A DNA stretch of 64,000 bases from Chlorokybus atmophyticus (Eukaryota > Streptophyta > Chlorokybophyceae > Chlorokybales > Chlorokybaceae), in contig RHPI01000560.1 in NCBI GenBank assembly GCA_009103225.1, positions 711,404-775,403 on the forward strand. The letters run 5' to 3'. The notes below the pieces were generated by a model. It saw nothing but the letters and a program-made list of their open reading frames with translations. It was not told the origin of the DNA and made no database searches. Positions within the stretch are counted from its first letter, which is position 1; each line of letters starts with the position of its first letter. This document shows, in pieces, positions 36,529 to 49,937 of this stretch. The translations under genes were made by a program, and so were the position numbers.

Positions 36529-39337
36529 GTCAATGACAACCAAAGCCGAACCCTAGCCGTATGCGGTGTCTCGTTTGTCTTTGTATCTAATGAGCCGTTT
36601 TCTCGCTTGCCCACATCATTTCACGACGCGCCAGATAACATGCAATGAGTTATGCCAGTAAGTTGCAAATGCTTACCTGGTAGATGCCTCCACTCCGTTG
36701 CAAGAGTGCAGCACACACTCAGTTGCAGTCACAACCATATTGCATAAGGTATGCATTGTAGTCATTCTAAATCTAACACACACGTGCTCATGCGCAAGCC
36801 AGCATACAAGCACAAGCTAACATGCAACACCAACAGCAATACATTATTACACCCGGGGCCGTCACCATTTATCCTACACCACACTAAGTGCCTTATGTGC
36901 GATGCAATGCAAGTGGCGAGCAGCAGGAGGAGACATCAGCCAACCAACGACTTAATCAACCTGTAGATCTCAGGCCACAAACGAGCATCAGTCCTTGTTA
37001 AGTGGGCGAGCCGAAGAACATGAGAGGCAAGGCAAGCGCAGGCAAGAGATGTGCGATAATGTGCTGTGCGCTATGGTTTGCCGCCCCCACTTGTCAACAC
37101 GCCCCAAGAACCGTGTGGTGCCTGGCGGCCAGCGCCGTCATACATGCCTAGGGTATAGTAACGCATAATCATGCCATGATTGTCATCCATCATACTATAC
37201 GCGTACTTACATAACAAAGGTAGCACATCAGCATGTGATGAGAAGAGCAACAATCACAATACAAGCTTTCAACTTAACATTACCAGACAAGCATGATTTT
37301 AGCTAAGGCGAGCAGCAGGCACAATGTGCAATCAGATAAAAACAAGTGGTCAATTTGAAGTTCACATGGTCATTCACAGCTGCTAGCGCAGTAGTTAGGT
37401 TTGAATAAGAGTAGGGTAGGGTAACAAGCACAACGTGTGGTAGCATGCACTGATGTACAACGCTGCCCAAAGCTTGTAAGCCCTAAACTTAACCCCACCC
37501 CACCCCCCCACCCCCCGCCCCCCGCCGGCCAAATGTCACCTATCTGTAGGCTTTGCAATTAATCACCATACCTGCGGTGTTATTGATGTTACGTCAAATA
37601 TATGAAGAATTTATGATATTAATACTATTTGCATGTTGGTAATAACTAATATTGATTGCAATTTTCACATGTGTACGAAGCCGGGTTGCCATGTTGTTTG
37701 TGACTTGTGTACATATGTATGTATGTCACATATATACACATGCCCTGTTGGCAACTTCCTCATTGTGGCGCTCTGAGTGTAGGTGAGCCCCTGGTCCTAC
37801 ATATTGACGCTGTTGGTGCTACAGTCTACTCGCGTTTGTGTCACGCCCTTTAACGAAACAATCGCGTTATAAGAACCATTTATTGAAAATGAGTTATACA
37901 TGAGGGAAGTTCATTATAGGAATAGTCACATTCGTTATATGAGCCAGCAATAGATGTAAGGAGGTTCTTATAACGCATAAGGTCAATGCGTTCCATTGGG
38001 TCGTCTATGATTAGGCGTATATGCTCATATATGTTATCATCATGTTGATATAATGATATATGGTTAATGCCATATAAGAACCGCCACACAGCATGTGCCC
38101 TGGCAATGTTCTTGTAACAAGAGAAGAACACTGCATTATAGTAACCAATATCACGGAGGCAAGTGTGGTTCTTGTAGCGAGCTTGGACTATATTGGATGT
38201 GGGGGGGCCAGCACATTCGTTGTGCTTGCTTTGTCGTTGCTGCTATTGCCTGCTGCTGCTTGCTGCTAAATTGTACTACGTTGTAATTGATACAGTGGGT
38301 TGTATTGTGTAACGGGAAGGTACATTACACTACCACAAATCGACCATAAAAGCATCAAGTCTTTTGTGGTCGAGTGGGCTGTGACAGTGTATTGCCGTTG
38401 CCGTTGCCTTGTTGGAGTTACTATACTGTTATTGCTTGTACATGCAGCATTGGCATGGTACACAACAGATGGATTGGGGCCAATCAGCCAAGGCATATCG
38501 CATCAGCAATTATGTGCTGAATTGTGCCGTGTTTACTCACTTTGTTGGCCCATGTGTTTTACCCTATATTGTCAAAAACTCCACAATTGATATATTGTTA
38601 ACATGCGCAAAGGGACTGTAAGCTACAGAGGTGACTGTTGTCACAAAACAACTACCATCTACAACAAGGCGTAGGTGCACAAGTTCCGTGTGTTTTACCC
38701 TATACCACCGCAGCACAGCTATCACACGTTCGCACTTTTCCCTTCATCTCTTCATGCACACCTCACACCACGCATTTCCAATTGCCATCGTTGTCGACCA
38801 TATGCCACGTATGCCACATTCCCTCATTGCATACTTTGTATGCCTGACAACCTACCAGACACAAAGACATATAACATGCATAGGCATCAGAGGCTACTTG
38901 ATACTAAAGTCTGCATTGAAAACCAATCTGACAATCCATACAAGATGCGAGAGACAAGCGCGTGCATTTGCAACAACCAGCAGGTCATGCACAGCATACT
39001 CACTCACTTACCAGCGAAGCCACTCCGTGCTAGGAAAGGAGAGCACCCGCGTATTCGATGATTATGCAAGACACAAGCTTTGTTCTTGGCGATCATGCAA
39101 TGACTACAATGGCTATGACTTGCCAATAGGCAAGACTACTGGCTCTAGCTAGCTGACGCCGGCACGATCCCAGTGACTGGTATCTACAACAAGGACACCA
39201 GCTAACATGCTCACTCACAACATACATATTGCCAATACACCCAATGCTGGTGCATACTACCCAATCCTAATCAACAACATTTGACCTAGGCAAAATCTAT
39301 TGTCTCATGACTGCGAGGTGCAGGCACAGTGGAAAAC
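36529..39337. other. Intergenic; gene-poor 2.8 kb
   Basis: No known gene. C-rich runs occur at 37490-37530. The region includes the unassigned minus-strand open frame at 37880-38234. Confidence 0.4.
37880..38234 (-). other. Unassigned open reading frame of about 117 codons
   Basis: Open on the minus strand after a TAG near 38235 to a stop at 37880. It reads YKNHTCLRDIGYYNAVFFSC, then HAVWRFLYGINHI, IRLIIDDPMERIDLMRYKNL. The protein is rich in Tyr, Asn and Ile and does not look like random translation of the local repeats, but I recognise no family. It could be a C-terminal exon of a mobile-element gene. Confidence 0.3.
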
Positions 39338-40421
<1,084 letters not shown>

Positions 40422-42143
40422 GTTCAGTCTCTACACAGTACAGCTGTCCATGCACACTGCCAACAGCATGCCGCTTTAGTCAACTGGCCATGCACACTGC
40501 CAAGTAAGCATGCATGCAGGCATGCAAGAAGCAATTCTCACAACCATTTATGCTACAAAAGTACCATGAAAGCAAAGATAATTCCTGCAAGCAACCGGGT
40601 CCGGATTGCCACAGCAGCCGCCAAGCGCTTCACAATGGCCCAGTTTCAGCTGCAAAAGTTGGAAACTCCTGCCGCCCACGGTACTCCTCCGACCTCCGCA
40701 AATAAGAATGTAAGACGCTGTGCTGGAACGCGCAAGTAGACCCTCTCTACAACCGCAAGTGCCCTCCGCAAACCCTTGGCAGAGCTCTATGCCGCTGCCA
40801 CCGCCGCCGCCAACAACAATGCTGCCGTTATCGCCGCCACCTCTGTATGCAACCCTAATCGTACTCTTATACGGTACTGTACTCCGCACAAGAGCATTAC
40901 GCATCACGGCAGGTGAGCCAGCACGTGACGCCCATCCGACAACACGTGACGCTTCGACGGTTACTGCTGACGTTACGTAAGGTGTGATCGCGACCGTTCA
41001 GCTTTATCGAACGGTGATGATAAAATATTATATACCTTGCTATATCGGCATACGATAAGGATATCCACTTACGTTGGAGGATATCGCGACGGTAGCAGCA
41101 TGCGCATCGGCTGCTTGTGCACAGCATGCTGCTGCCTGCTGTTGGCGGCAGTGTCAGTGGTGTGCTGGGCTGTTGAGCTCACTATGTACGCAAGTTGGGG
41201 CGTTATCGGCTGGCGGTGGGTTAAACTTGCAGCTGGAGCTGGCTGTGAGCAGTCCGACAACACATTGTGCATTGCAAGTAAGCTCCTCACTGCTTGATTG
41301 TTGTCTTCATGGATGGTGACTGCCTTGCTGACGTGGAGTCGAAGCCTTCATTGCTCAATCAGCTGCGCACAACACCCGACGCAAAAGCAGTCGCGCAGCT
41401 GTAGTTGAAGCATAGGTCGACATTTTACTCTTGAGCGAGTAGTTACGCGTTTCGTCATGGCTGTTAAATTGTGGTTGACAAGAGAGCGAGCCTGTCAGTG
41501 GTCGACCATGCACTGCACATTGTTGTAAGAGAAGATCAGCTGGCTGTTAGATAAGCGTTCACGGTTGTTCGGGTTGTTCATGTCGACCTCAGGCTAGTAA
41601 CTTTGCGACAGACCATGGGAGTGTTTGCATGGTCTGTCACAAAATTACTAGTTATTAACTCGTTCTGCCAGCCACTTGGTTAGGCAGGCTTACTGCCCAT
41701 GTGAGGCAATAAGCTGCGTGAGACACCCAGCGCTGCTTTGGGTCTACTACGTACGAAACAGCGTGTCAGGACAGTGCTCGTCAAGCTACAACATGTCAAG
41801 CCACTCTAACCTGAACAAACATGCTCTGGGAGCCGAGTATTTCGCCTATGTGGCGCCGGTTGCGTGGTATGACATTGGTTGTTGTTGAACAGGTTCTTCC
41901 ATGAACGCGTGCAGCAACAGACACAGTCCTTTTTAACAAGTGCTATAGCACCAAGTGCATGAGCAAGAAAACAGGTAAGCTCGTTCAACACAGACTCCTA
42001 CACCGAGCATTGTAGAGTAGTGGTTATGTATGATGTTGGTTCTAGTATCTCCTTTCACAGATGTCAGCTGAGTTTTCCGCAGTGGGTGGGTTGGGATTGC
42101 ATGCTAAAATGATGTCTCGCAGCAATTGTCTACCTAAATAGAC
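40422..42143. other. Divergent intergenic region, ferredoxin / RGG gene
   Basis: No recognised exon. CCG-rich runs near 40780-40850 and a 7-bp hairpin near 40990-41015 are visible. A short direct repeat CCATGCACACTGCCAA occurs at 40448 and 40488. Confidence 0.45.
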
Positions 42144-45100
42144 ATGGATGCTGTCAAGCGGACGTCCAAGCACCAGCAGCAGCGCCTCCCTGCTTTCCAC
42201 AGACCGGAGGGTCCGTGCAACGCGGACGGAGGGCAGCCATCCTTCTTTGCCCGCCCGGGTGGCCGAGGAGCAGCTTTGCAAGCGCCCGCAAGACAACAAA
42301 ATCACTGGAGTCATAGAGGGCGGGGCAATGGCAGGGGACGCGGCGGACGGGGGAGGGGTCAGAACGGGTACAAGTTTAGCGACGCTAACGGGGTGTTTCC
42401 ACAAAATGCCAAGCCACGTTTTCAGGACAACAGCGACACAGAACAGTTTCCAGCTGCGCCATTCAGTGACACAAACAGGTAGTTCAGTCTCATTGTATGA
42501 CTTGCAGGAACAGTCAGTTGCCTGTAAACTACCGTACTTATGAAGCTGTGCTATGCATGTGCAGACAGCAAAGGTTCCCTCAGGACCGGCGCATGCATGA
42601 CACCCCTGCATGGAATGGTGCTTCAGACTATGGAGCCAATATGCAGTTTGGGCGTGGTCGGCGACCTGGTCCCCCATACAGACAAGTTGAACAATTGGAC
42701 GAGTATGAAAGGGCAGACTGTGGAAGGGAGTATGTGTCAACTTCCGGGCGCAGAGAACCCTTTGAATACACTGAGCACAGCGAGCCTGGCCCTGGGTTGC
42801 GCGAGGTGCCTCAGCAACAATTCCATGCATGCGAAAGCAATGAGCGGGAGCATGTGCAAGAGATGGAATACCGTCACTCAGATGCGCAGATCACGCATGA
42901 TTACGACCAGCGTGCAAAGGTATAGATATATCAGGTTATTATTTGATGTCATTCTGTCTGCTAAGCAAACTTTGGCTGGCAAACAATACCAAGAGCGATC
43001 GGTTTCATTGTTTGCTCATTCAAGGGGGCTTGTTGCAATAGCACTGGCATGCATAGGGTGGCTGACTAGCGGTGGCACAGGTGGGTCATATTGATGAACC
43101 AGGTATAAGTGATAGCCAGCCACTTGGCCATCGCAACTCGCGTTGGGATCGCCATGACCGACACAACGACAAAAGCCAACCAAGGCAACCGAGTGACAGG
43201 TATGCATAGCAATTGACTCAGTACGTGTGCAAATGTCTTGCTCTGTGGTGGACAGCTGATAGTCAGGCGGACCGGTACAGGGTTGCAGCAGAGGGTGGTA
43301 AGCATGCAACCCGCAAGCGCTTGACCCCAAGCAGCAGCTATTGGGAGTCTTTCAACATGAAGGTGAATGAACGGCTGGAGAAAGCTGCCTTGGTTGTTGG
43401 CGGTCACCGCTCAAGGCGAAGAAGGCGACAGTATTCTGATAGCGAATCGGATGCCGATGAGAGTGACCATGCAGTGGCAGCAGAGGTGGTGACTGTGCAC
43501 GATGCCTTGGTTGACAACCAGTTTGTTTCGCCTGAGGACCAGATTATGCCTTCCCTGCTGGATTCGCCACCTGAGCAAGAATGTGTGGAAGTTACTGATA
43601 ATCGTGCTCGCGATCAGCCTGGACTTGCAGCAAGCGACGATGCTCCAAGACAAGAGTGTACTCCACACTGCGAGGACTTGCAAGCAGTACCGTCGCGTGC
43701 CGCAGCTGTGCCCGCAGCATGCGACGAGGCCAGCCGGCCGGCCAGAGAACCAGAACCTGGCGAGAAGCTAGAGCCCCACTCAACCCTTCCCTCAGCAAAG
43801 GATAGAGCTGCCCAAGAGGACATCCCTGCAAATGCTGAGCGATTGCATTCTGCCAAAACCGGTTCCCATGTTGCATCTGCCAGATGGGCGTGTGTTGCTA
43901 TTAGAGTAACTGCTGATGAAGACCCTGATTGCATATCACCTACAATATCCCCAGTATGGAAGTTCAAGAGCCCACAGCCAGCAGCGCAACAGTCACCTAT
44001 TGGCACAGCAGGTGCTCAAGCTGAAGCGCCTGCGAGTTGTGATACTTCAAGGCAGACCGACACCGTTGTTACGCAGATCAGGGATGATGCGGAGCCCTTG
44101 TCAATGTCACAGCCAATTGAAGCATCGCCGGTGCACAGTGGATCTGAAGCTACACCAACGGCGCTGTTGTGCAATGTTGCCATGCGCATTGCAACACACG
44201 GGCAGCCTCCTGAAGCATCCGGCAGCGCCTTGGCGGCAGCAGTCACTGGGGCCCCAGTCCGCAAGCGCCGCTGGGGTGGTGGTGTAGAGACGACGACTAC
44301 AGAACCAACACTGCGCTCCCAGTCTCCAGCGCCCAGTGAATCTCGATCAACAAGGTCGCGGCTTGCAGCAGACTTGTCGCACCCACAAGCAGCGATGTCG
44401 GATGCAGGCACGTGCTGCAAGCCAGAGCGTGAGAATGACCTTCAGCAGGGCGATAGCTTCAAGAACACAATAAAGACTGGTGCGCTGGCACAGAAGTTCT
44501 CTGCACGGCCCGCTATGGTTTCCACAGCTCCGGACAATGGTCAAATGACACCAGCAGATAGGCCTGGTGGGAGTGCACCAACGCCTGCTGTCCATTGCAG
44601 TGGTCACATCACTGTACAGACCACAGCAGAGCCAGCAAATCCTGCAGAAAGGGCCACAGAAACAACTGCCTTGGCCGATGTGACATCTTTGAAGGCAGTG
44701 AAGACCATGAAGACTGGTGTGCTAGCACAGAAGGTCTCGGCACGGCCCGCTATGGGTTCGCACGCAGCAGTCCTTGGCCAAATGTCACCAGCAAATAGGC
44801 CCGGTGGGAGTGTGGCAACGCCTGCTGTCAACAGCAGTGATCACGCTGTTGTGAAGGCCACAGCAGTGCCAGCAAATGCTGCTAAAAGGGTCACAGGGAC
44901 ACAACACCCAGGGACTACTGCCTCTGCTGCCGCCAATGATGCGACATCTTCAGCTGCTGTACAGAGTGCCACAGGCAACCTTAGCAATGGTTGCAACTGC
45001 GGGCATCGGTTCTGTGCACAGTTTCACAGCAAGCCAGAGCACAGGCAAGGGGAATCTGAAAGCAGCAAGTGGGTGAACGCAACCAAGCCCGCAGCGAAGC

Positions 45101-45636
45101 AAATCGTGGAGGCAGGCAGCACAATCAAGCTCATAGTCCACCCAAAGGTATCCTCAAGCCAAGATACAGGAGTTTCACACCAGCTGACTCCATCTGTTCG
45201 GCTGGTGAGCACAACCACACCCGCGGCAGCTTCTTCGGAGAGCACGCCCACCAGCATGGAGAAGGCAGAGGCGCTTCCATTCGCCACACGCTTTGCTGGC
45301 AGACTGCGACCGCCAGCACAGGTTTGTCAAAGGTCCCCCGCAGTCCCAGTGCTGCCACCAGCGCCGAAACCGGTTGTTGTCGTCGCACCAACCCAATCCA
45401 CTCCAGCACCAGCTCCATCAACTCCAGCACCAGCTGTAACAGCAAAGCCGTCTTCAGCCGGAGCCTTTTGCTGTTACTTCAACATTGGTCAGGACTGTCC
45501 TTTTGGCAACTGTATATTCTTGCACGTCTGCCACAAGTGCGGTAGCGGCGAGCATGGTGGACATCGTTGCACTGCTGCTTTGCCTCCTGGCATGGTTGCC
45601 AGCACCCAACGCATCTCAGTTCAGACCACCTGCTGA
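42144..45636 (+). CDS. Large RGG-box protein with CCCH-like finger and CCHC zinc knuckle
   Basis: Four exons (42144-42478, 42565-42919, 43081-43199, 43263-45636) encode 1060 residues. I do not recognise an orthologous family. The N-terminus has an RGG box (HRGRGNGRGRGGRGRGQNG), a common RNA-binding and arginine-methylation tract. The middle is long and disordered, rich in Ala, Thr, Pro and Ser, with an Arg run followed by alternating Ser-Asp-Glu. It includes a tandem repeat of 79 residues (period 237 bases, at about 44473 and 44710) with TGALAQKFSARPAM against TGVLAQKVSARPAM. The last ~50 residues hold a C-x8-C-x4-C-x3-H-like finger (CYFNIGQDCPFGNCIFLHVC) merging into a CX2CX4HX4C zinc knuckle (CHKCGSGEHGGHRC). 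Together these suggest an RNA-binding protein. The finger-knuckle pair also occurs in some retroelement-derived proteins. Confidence 0.75.
44461..44935 (+). repeat. 237-bp coding tandem repeat, two copies
   Basis: Two in-frame copies inside the RGG/zinc-finger gene share KTGxLAQKxSARPAM, GQMxPAxRPGGS and TPAV at fixed spacing of 79 residues. The period is a multiple of three, so the frame is kept. Confidence 0.8.
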
Positions 45637-46514
45637 GTAGGTGTCCTGGCAATAGCCAACATGCCCACCAACGATGTTGTGGAACCATGTTTAGCATAGT
45701 CAAGTGTTGATAGGTACAAGTAATTTTCTGGAGTGTGTTGGTTGCAACACGTAAATATAGCCTGTACATTGAGCTCGCACTTGCCTCATGCGTGGGTGTG
45801 GGTGTGCGCGCATGACTGTGTGAGGTAGAGCAGAATAGCACGCTACACATATCCATGTACAAGTGTACATAGAGAGAGCCCCATTCCTCATGCTGCGCAT
45901 GGGCTATGCGAGTTGGCTGCATACGCAAGAAAAGCCAAACATGATTGTCTGCTGCTTTGTTCATAATGGTACAGTGCCCTCGCAACCTGGTGTGCACTGT
46001 GGTTGGCCAACATCTTTATGCCGCACAAACCGTATTACCGAGTTGGCCTGAATTGTTGGCAGCATTGCCTGAGGCTTCAGGCTGCACCAATCTCTCCAGC
46101 AAATGAGAGGCAAGGATGCGACTATTTGATGTGGCCACACCTTTGCCACCATTACTGGCACAAGCGCAGTAAGACCGTACTGCGCAACAACAAAACGCAT
46201 CGCAGAGGCTTCCAACATTGCTTACGGACGCTTTGCAGCAATCAGCACGCGGTAAGTGTGTGTCAACCTTGAGGTGCATACTGGTATGTAGCAGTCTCAT
46301 GCCACAGTTGACAACTCATTGCTTACAAACACGCTTTGCAAACCATTGCATGACAAAGCGGTGGTATGTAGCAGTCTCATGCCACAGTTGACAACTCATT
46401 GCTTACAAACACGCTTTGCAACCATTGCATGCCAAAGCGCATGGTGTTAACCAACCACACATCCAGCCGCCCATATGCAAATCTGCCGTGCAGCTCAATA
46501 CTACAAGCTGAAAG
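45637..46514. other. Convergent intergenic region
   Basis: 3' ends of the RGG-protein and rhomboid genes. No exon seen. Contains the 80-base tandem duplication. Confidence 0.5.
46282..46440 (+). repeat. 80-bp tandem duplication
   Basis: The segment starting TGGTATGTAGCAGTCTCATG at 46282 recurs at 46362. The copies differ by one deleted A and one or two substitutions, so the event is recent. It is non-coding. Confidence 0.9.
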
Positions 46515-49026
46515 CTAGCTTGGGCCTGAATCGAGCAGGAGGTGCGTAGCAACGGTAATGTCATTGTTGCCGTTCACAAGCGCGCGGCGCGCCACCTCTC
46601 TGTCAAAGCCCATTGCCACAAGCGCCTCTATGTTCTCCTCTGAAGGCACCGCCTGAGCCGGGGGAGCGGACGGATTCATCGGCGTGGCTCTCCTTGACCC
46701 CTGAAGAAAGAGTAAAACAACAGAGTAAAACAACTTGCCAAAGGCAATGCTACTTGATATTGATGTCCGTAAGGGCAAACGTACGCATGTAGATGCTTGC
46801 GCACACGCATTCGCCAGTGCATGTGAACATGCGTGTGTGGGCGTGCGTGCATGCCAACAAACCTGTCCTGGTGGATTGCCCCAAAGCTCCGGCCCGCTGC
46901 CGCCCACTAGCTGGTCAGTGAACCCCTGCCCAGCCTGCATGCCAATTGTCCGGACCTAAGCACATGGACGCCAACAATCTGTGTGTGGGCATACGTAAAC
47001 CTATCAAGTGTATGTTAAGGACTGTGCACAACAGTTTTGAGAAAAAACATGACATTTCCTACCCTTGGCGGTCTTCTGGCTCCATTCTGTTCAGCCACGC
47101 GCCGTGTAGCCTATCACATGCAAAGGCAAAGTTAAGTTGAGCAATCAACTATGCAAAGTCAGTCACCTAACCAGCCGCTATGTCAGTAGATAAAGCCAAT
47201 CAAAACTGACTAAGCAACTCAGCGCACCGTTACAGTTGGAGGTGATGATGCAATGATCGGCCGCAGAATGCTTGCGACAAGGTTATTTACAAAGGAGGGG
47301 AACTGCAAAGCAAAGGACACGTTATGCACTGTGCAAGGATGATGACCATCAATTGACTAATGCGATAAGGTTGTAACCATCTCAATCATCAGCAGATTTA
47401 CCTCAAAGTGCCGCAAGCCCAATATGTTGGACCGGTGCGTTAGTCCAGCCAACAACCCGCACAGACCCGAAACAATTGAAGCCCTCCCTTGAGAAAGCAA
47501 CATCTGCAAACACACGTAGTGGCAGTTGGTCACATCCACCATGCACATCAGGGTGTACTGCTGTTGTGGTCAAAATTTTTGCAATACGTCAGTTACGCGT
47601 GCATAGAGTGGTGTTACCAAACAGGATCAAACATCAACATGCATGCTTGTGGGTGCATACATGCACTAATTACAGACACGACTGTCATTGTAATTGCCAT
47701 CACCTCATGTTTAAGTTGCAACGATGACATCAAGTTCATTTAGGTTGCACTATCATGTAATATCATACACTACCGTTGATGACACCCCGAAATGCATCTG
47801 ACACGCATGCGTACCTGCAGGCCGGCGACATAGATGAAGACTTTATCGGACAGACGCAGGCCAAAGACGGAGAAGCGAGCGGCGTGGGGGATATCAAACA
47901 GGAAAGGCACGAAAGAAGCGAATATCAAACCGTACGGCCCCGACGCCAGTGGCCTGCTATCTGCACACAAAGAGGAATCGTCTCATACACGTACGCATGC
48001 ATGTTATGTGTTGTGACACACGGACATGTGCACACGCACGCACCTGACTGGATCACGAGCGATGCCACTTGCAGGAGGGATGAGAGAGCGAGCGTGATCA
48101 CCGTGTAAGCCTGTGCGGGTACGAACAAGTGACTGATGTGTAATGTGTGTCTTGATGACTTCAGCATGAAACAAGATGCTGCTTACTCCAAATTTGGAAG
48201 AGCCGACTTGGCGCTCGAAGATGCGGAAGTAGTAGAGAAGGTACAGGCCAAAGATGATCTCGCCAGGGGAAGAGAACACGAAGCCGCTCGTCAACACACG
48301 CCACCACTCGCGCCGCCGCAGCACAGCCTGGGCCAGTGCACACGTGGTACTCATGCGCTCATGCAAACATACGACTACACATACACACATGTGCACGCCA
48401 GTGCGGAATGTGTGTATGTGCGCGCACACAGGCATGCATGCGCATGCGCACGTGAACACGTGTGCAAGCACACACATACGCGCGCACACGCACATACCAA
48501 GCGGGAAAGGTTGAAGGATTGGGCGTTTCGAGTGATGCCTGCAAAGAGTGAGAGCGCTGTTGTGGCCAGCACCACCGTCTTTATCACTGGAGCGTGATCT
48601 GTTGTGTAACAAAAATAAAGACGAGGCAACAGAAACGGAATCCAGCCAGGCATATGACAGCCACTCCCAGGCAACAATTGTGGCATTGTTCAGTTTCATT
48701 CACACACGCTATGACTCTGCCAAGTGTGTTAGTGCATGCTGGAGGCGAAGACTTTGCAAAGCAGAGAGTGCACCAACTCCACTTGAAACTATATCACAAA
48801 GAGAACTTGTCCAAAACGTGACCACAGCGACACACATATAGAAAGCCTAAAACAGCAGATGCAAACCACAGCCACAACAGCAAAGTAGCAGCAAACCAAC
48901 TGCAAGCGACAAAGAAGCAACAAGCGGTCAGGAGCAAGCCAACAGCAAAGCAGCAGCAAAGCTGGCAGCGTTAGTCAGGCGCTAGCTTCGCCTATGCTTA
49001 CAGAAGCCGGCAGGCCCGGAGTTCAT
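46515..49026 (-). CDS. RBL18: Rhomboid-like protein with C-terminal UBA domain (RBL18/UBAC2)
   Basis: Ten minus-strand exons (49026-49002, 48598-48498, 48327-48187, 48110-48044, 47960-47815, 47503-47402, 47302-47228, 47110-47063, 46955-46863, 46700-46515) encode 327 residues. UBAC2-type pseudoproteases sit in the ER membrane and bind ubiquitin during ER-associated degradation and lipid-droplet control. The start [18 protein letters not shown] matches the plant family and is split by a 25-base first exon. Further signatures are [60 protein letters not shown] and [16 protein letters not shown]. The C-terminal UBA domain reads [20 protein letters not shown] and [15 protein letters not shown]. 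No serine-histidine protease dyad is apparent, as expected. Introns 2 and 4 contain long alternating purine-pyrimidine tracts. Confidence 0.92.
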
Positions 49027-49937
49027 AGCTACACGAGCATGCGGGGGCGTTGGCCCCGCCCCTTCACCACCGCTTCACTCCTTCTCAAGTCTCGCCTCCC
49101 CAGAGCAGCAGTTGATTGCAGATGGTTCTCACAAAACTGTGAGAGAGCTGCCAAGGCTGGGGTGCTTGCTTGCTTGCGTAAGAGTAACGGTTGTCAAGCT
49201 GTTCTAGCAAGCGCACTGCCGCAACCAACACACGCACGCCGCCGCTACCGGCGCTAGCGACTTTTACCGGATCAGCCTGCTGATGATGATGATGATCATC
49301 ATCAGCGATTAGGGTTTTGAGCTAACAGCACTGCTAAGGTGGTGCAGTCTGGTAGGCCTAAGATCAGACTGTTGATGAAAGTGCAGTTGCCATTCTTGTT
49401 GTTGCTATGGTGGACAATATTGCTGCGGTAATGAGTCTGAACCAAAGATTGCTAAAAAGTCCGATAGTAGAGCGTGTGTTTTGGGTTCCATTAACAAGTG
49501 GCCCTGCCTGGACTTTGTAATGCTTGCTGCATGGACAGATTGTTTAGGATAACAGCATTAGCATGCACAGCTTCACATGTGCTTAGCATTGCTTTGTGCT
49601 TGGTGCAACGCGCCATTGCAACCATGCTGTGTCGACCACTGACTCACTGGTATCAACTGGTGAGAATCGTATGAAACAAGCATGGCTCAATGGTCAACAG
49701 TGCAGACTGGTAATTGTTGAGTGAAATGTTCAAAGGTGTAAGCGATGCAATCAATGCGAGCACTTTTAGTGCTGCACTAGCCTACGCGCACGCGCAGAAC
49801 CTTGTCAATGACTGTCTAATGTACTGGCAGTGGTAGCAAGCTGTAGCCAAAACCACCTTATGTACAATGCACAACGACACTGTGCAAGCGATGTTTGCAC
49901 AAGACGAAAACAAATCCTGCCGTGCGCGTGTCCACAT
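49027..49937. other. Intergenic
   Basis: Upstream of the rhomboid gene and downstream of the R3H/G-patch gene, both on the minus strand. A GAT-rich imperfect palindrome sits near 49280-49306. No exon recognised. Confidence 0.45.

Noticed and set aside
48004-48699. 231-codon minus-strand frame across the rhomboid-UBA locus
   Set aside because: It reads through two introns made of alternating dinucleotides; only the part 48327-48187 is exon.
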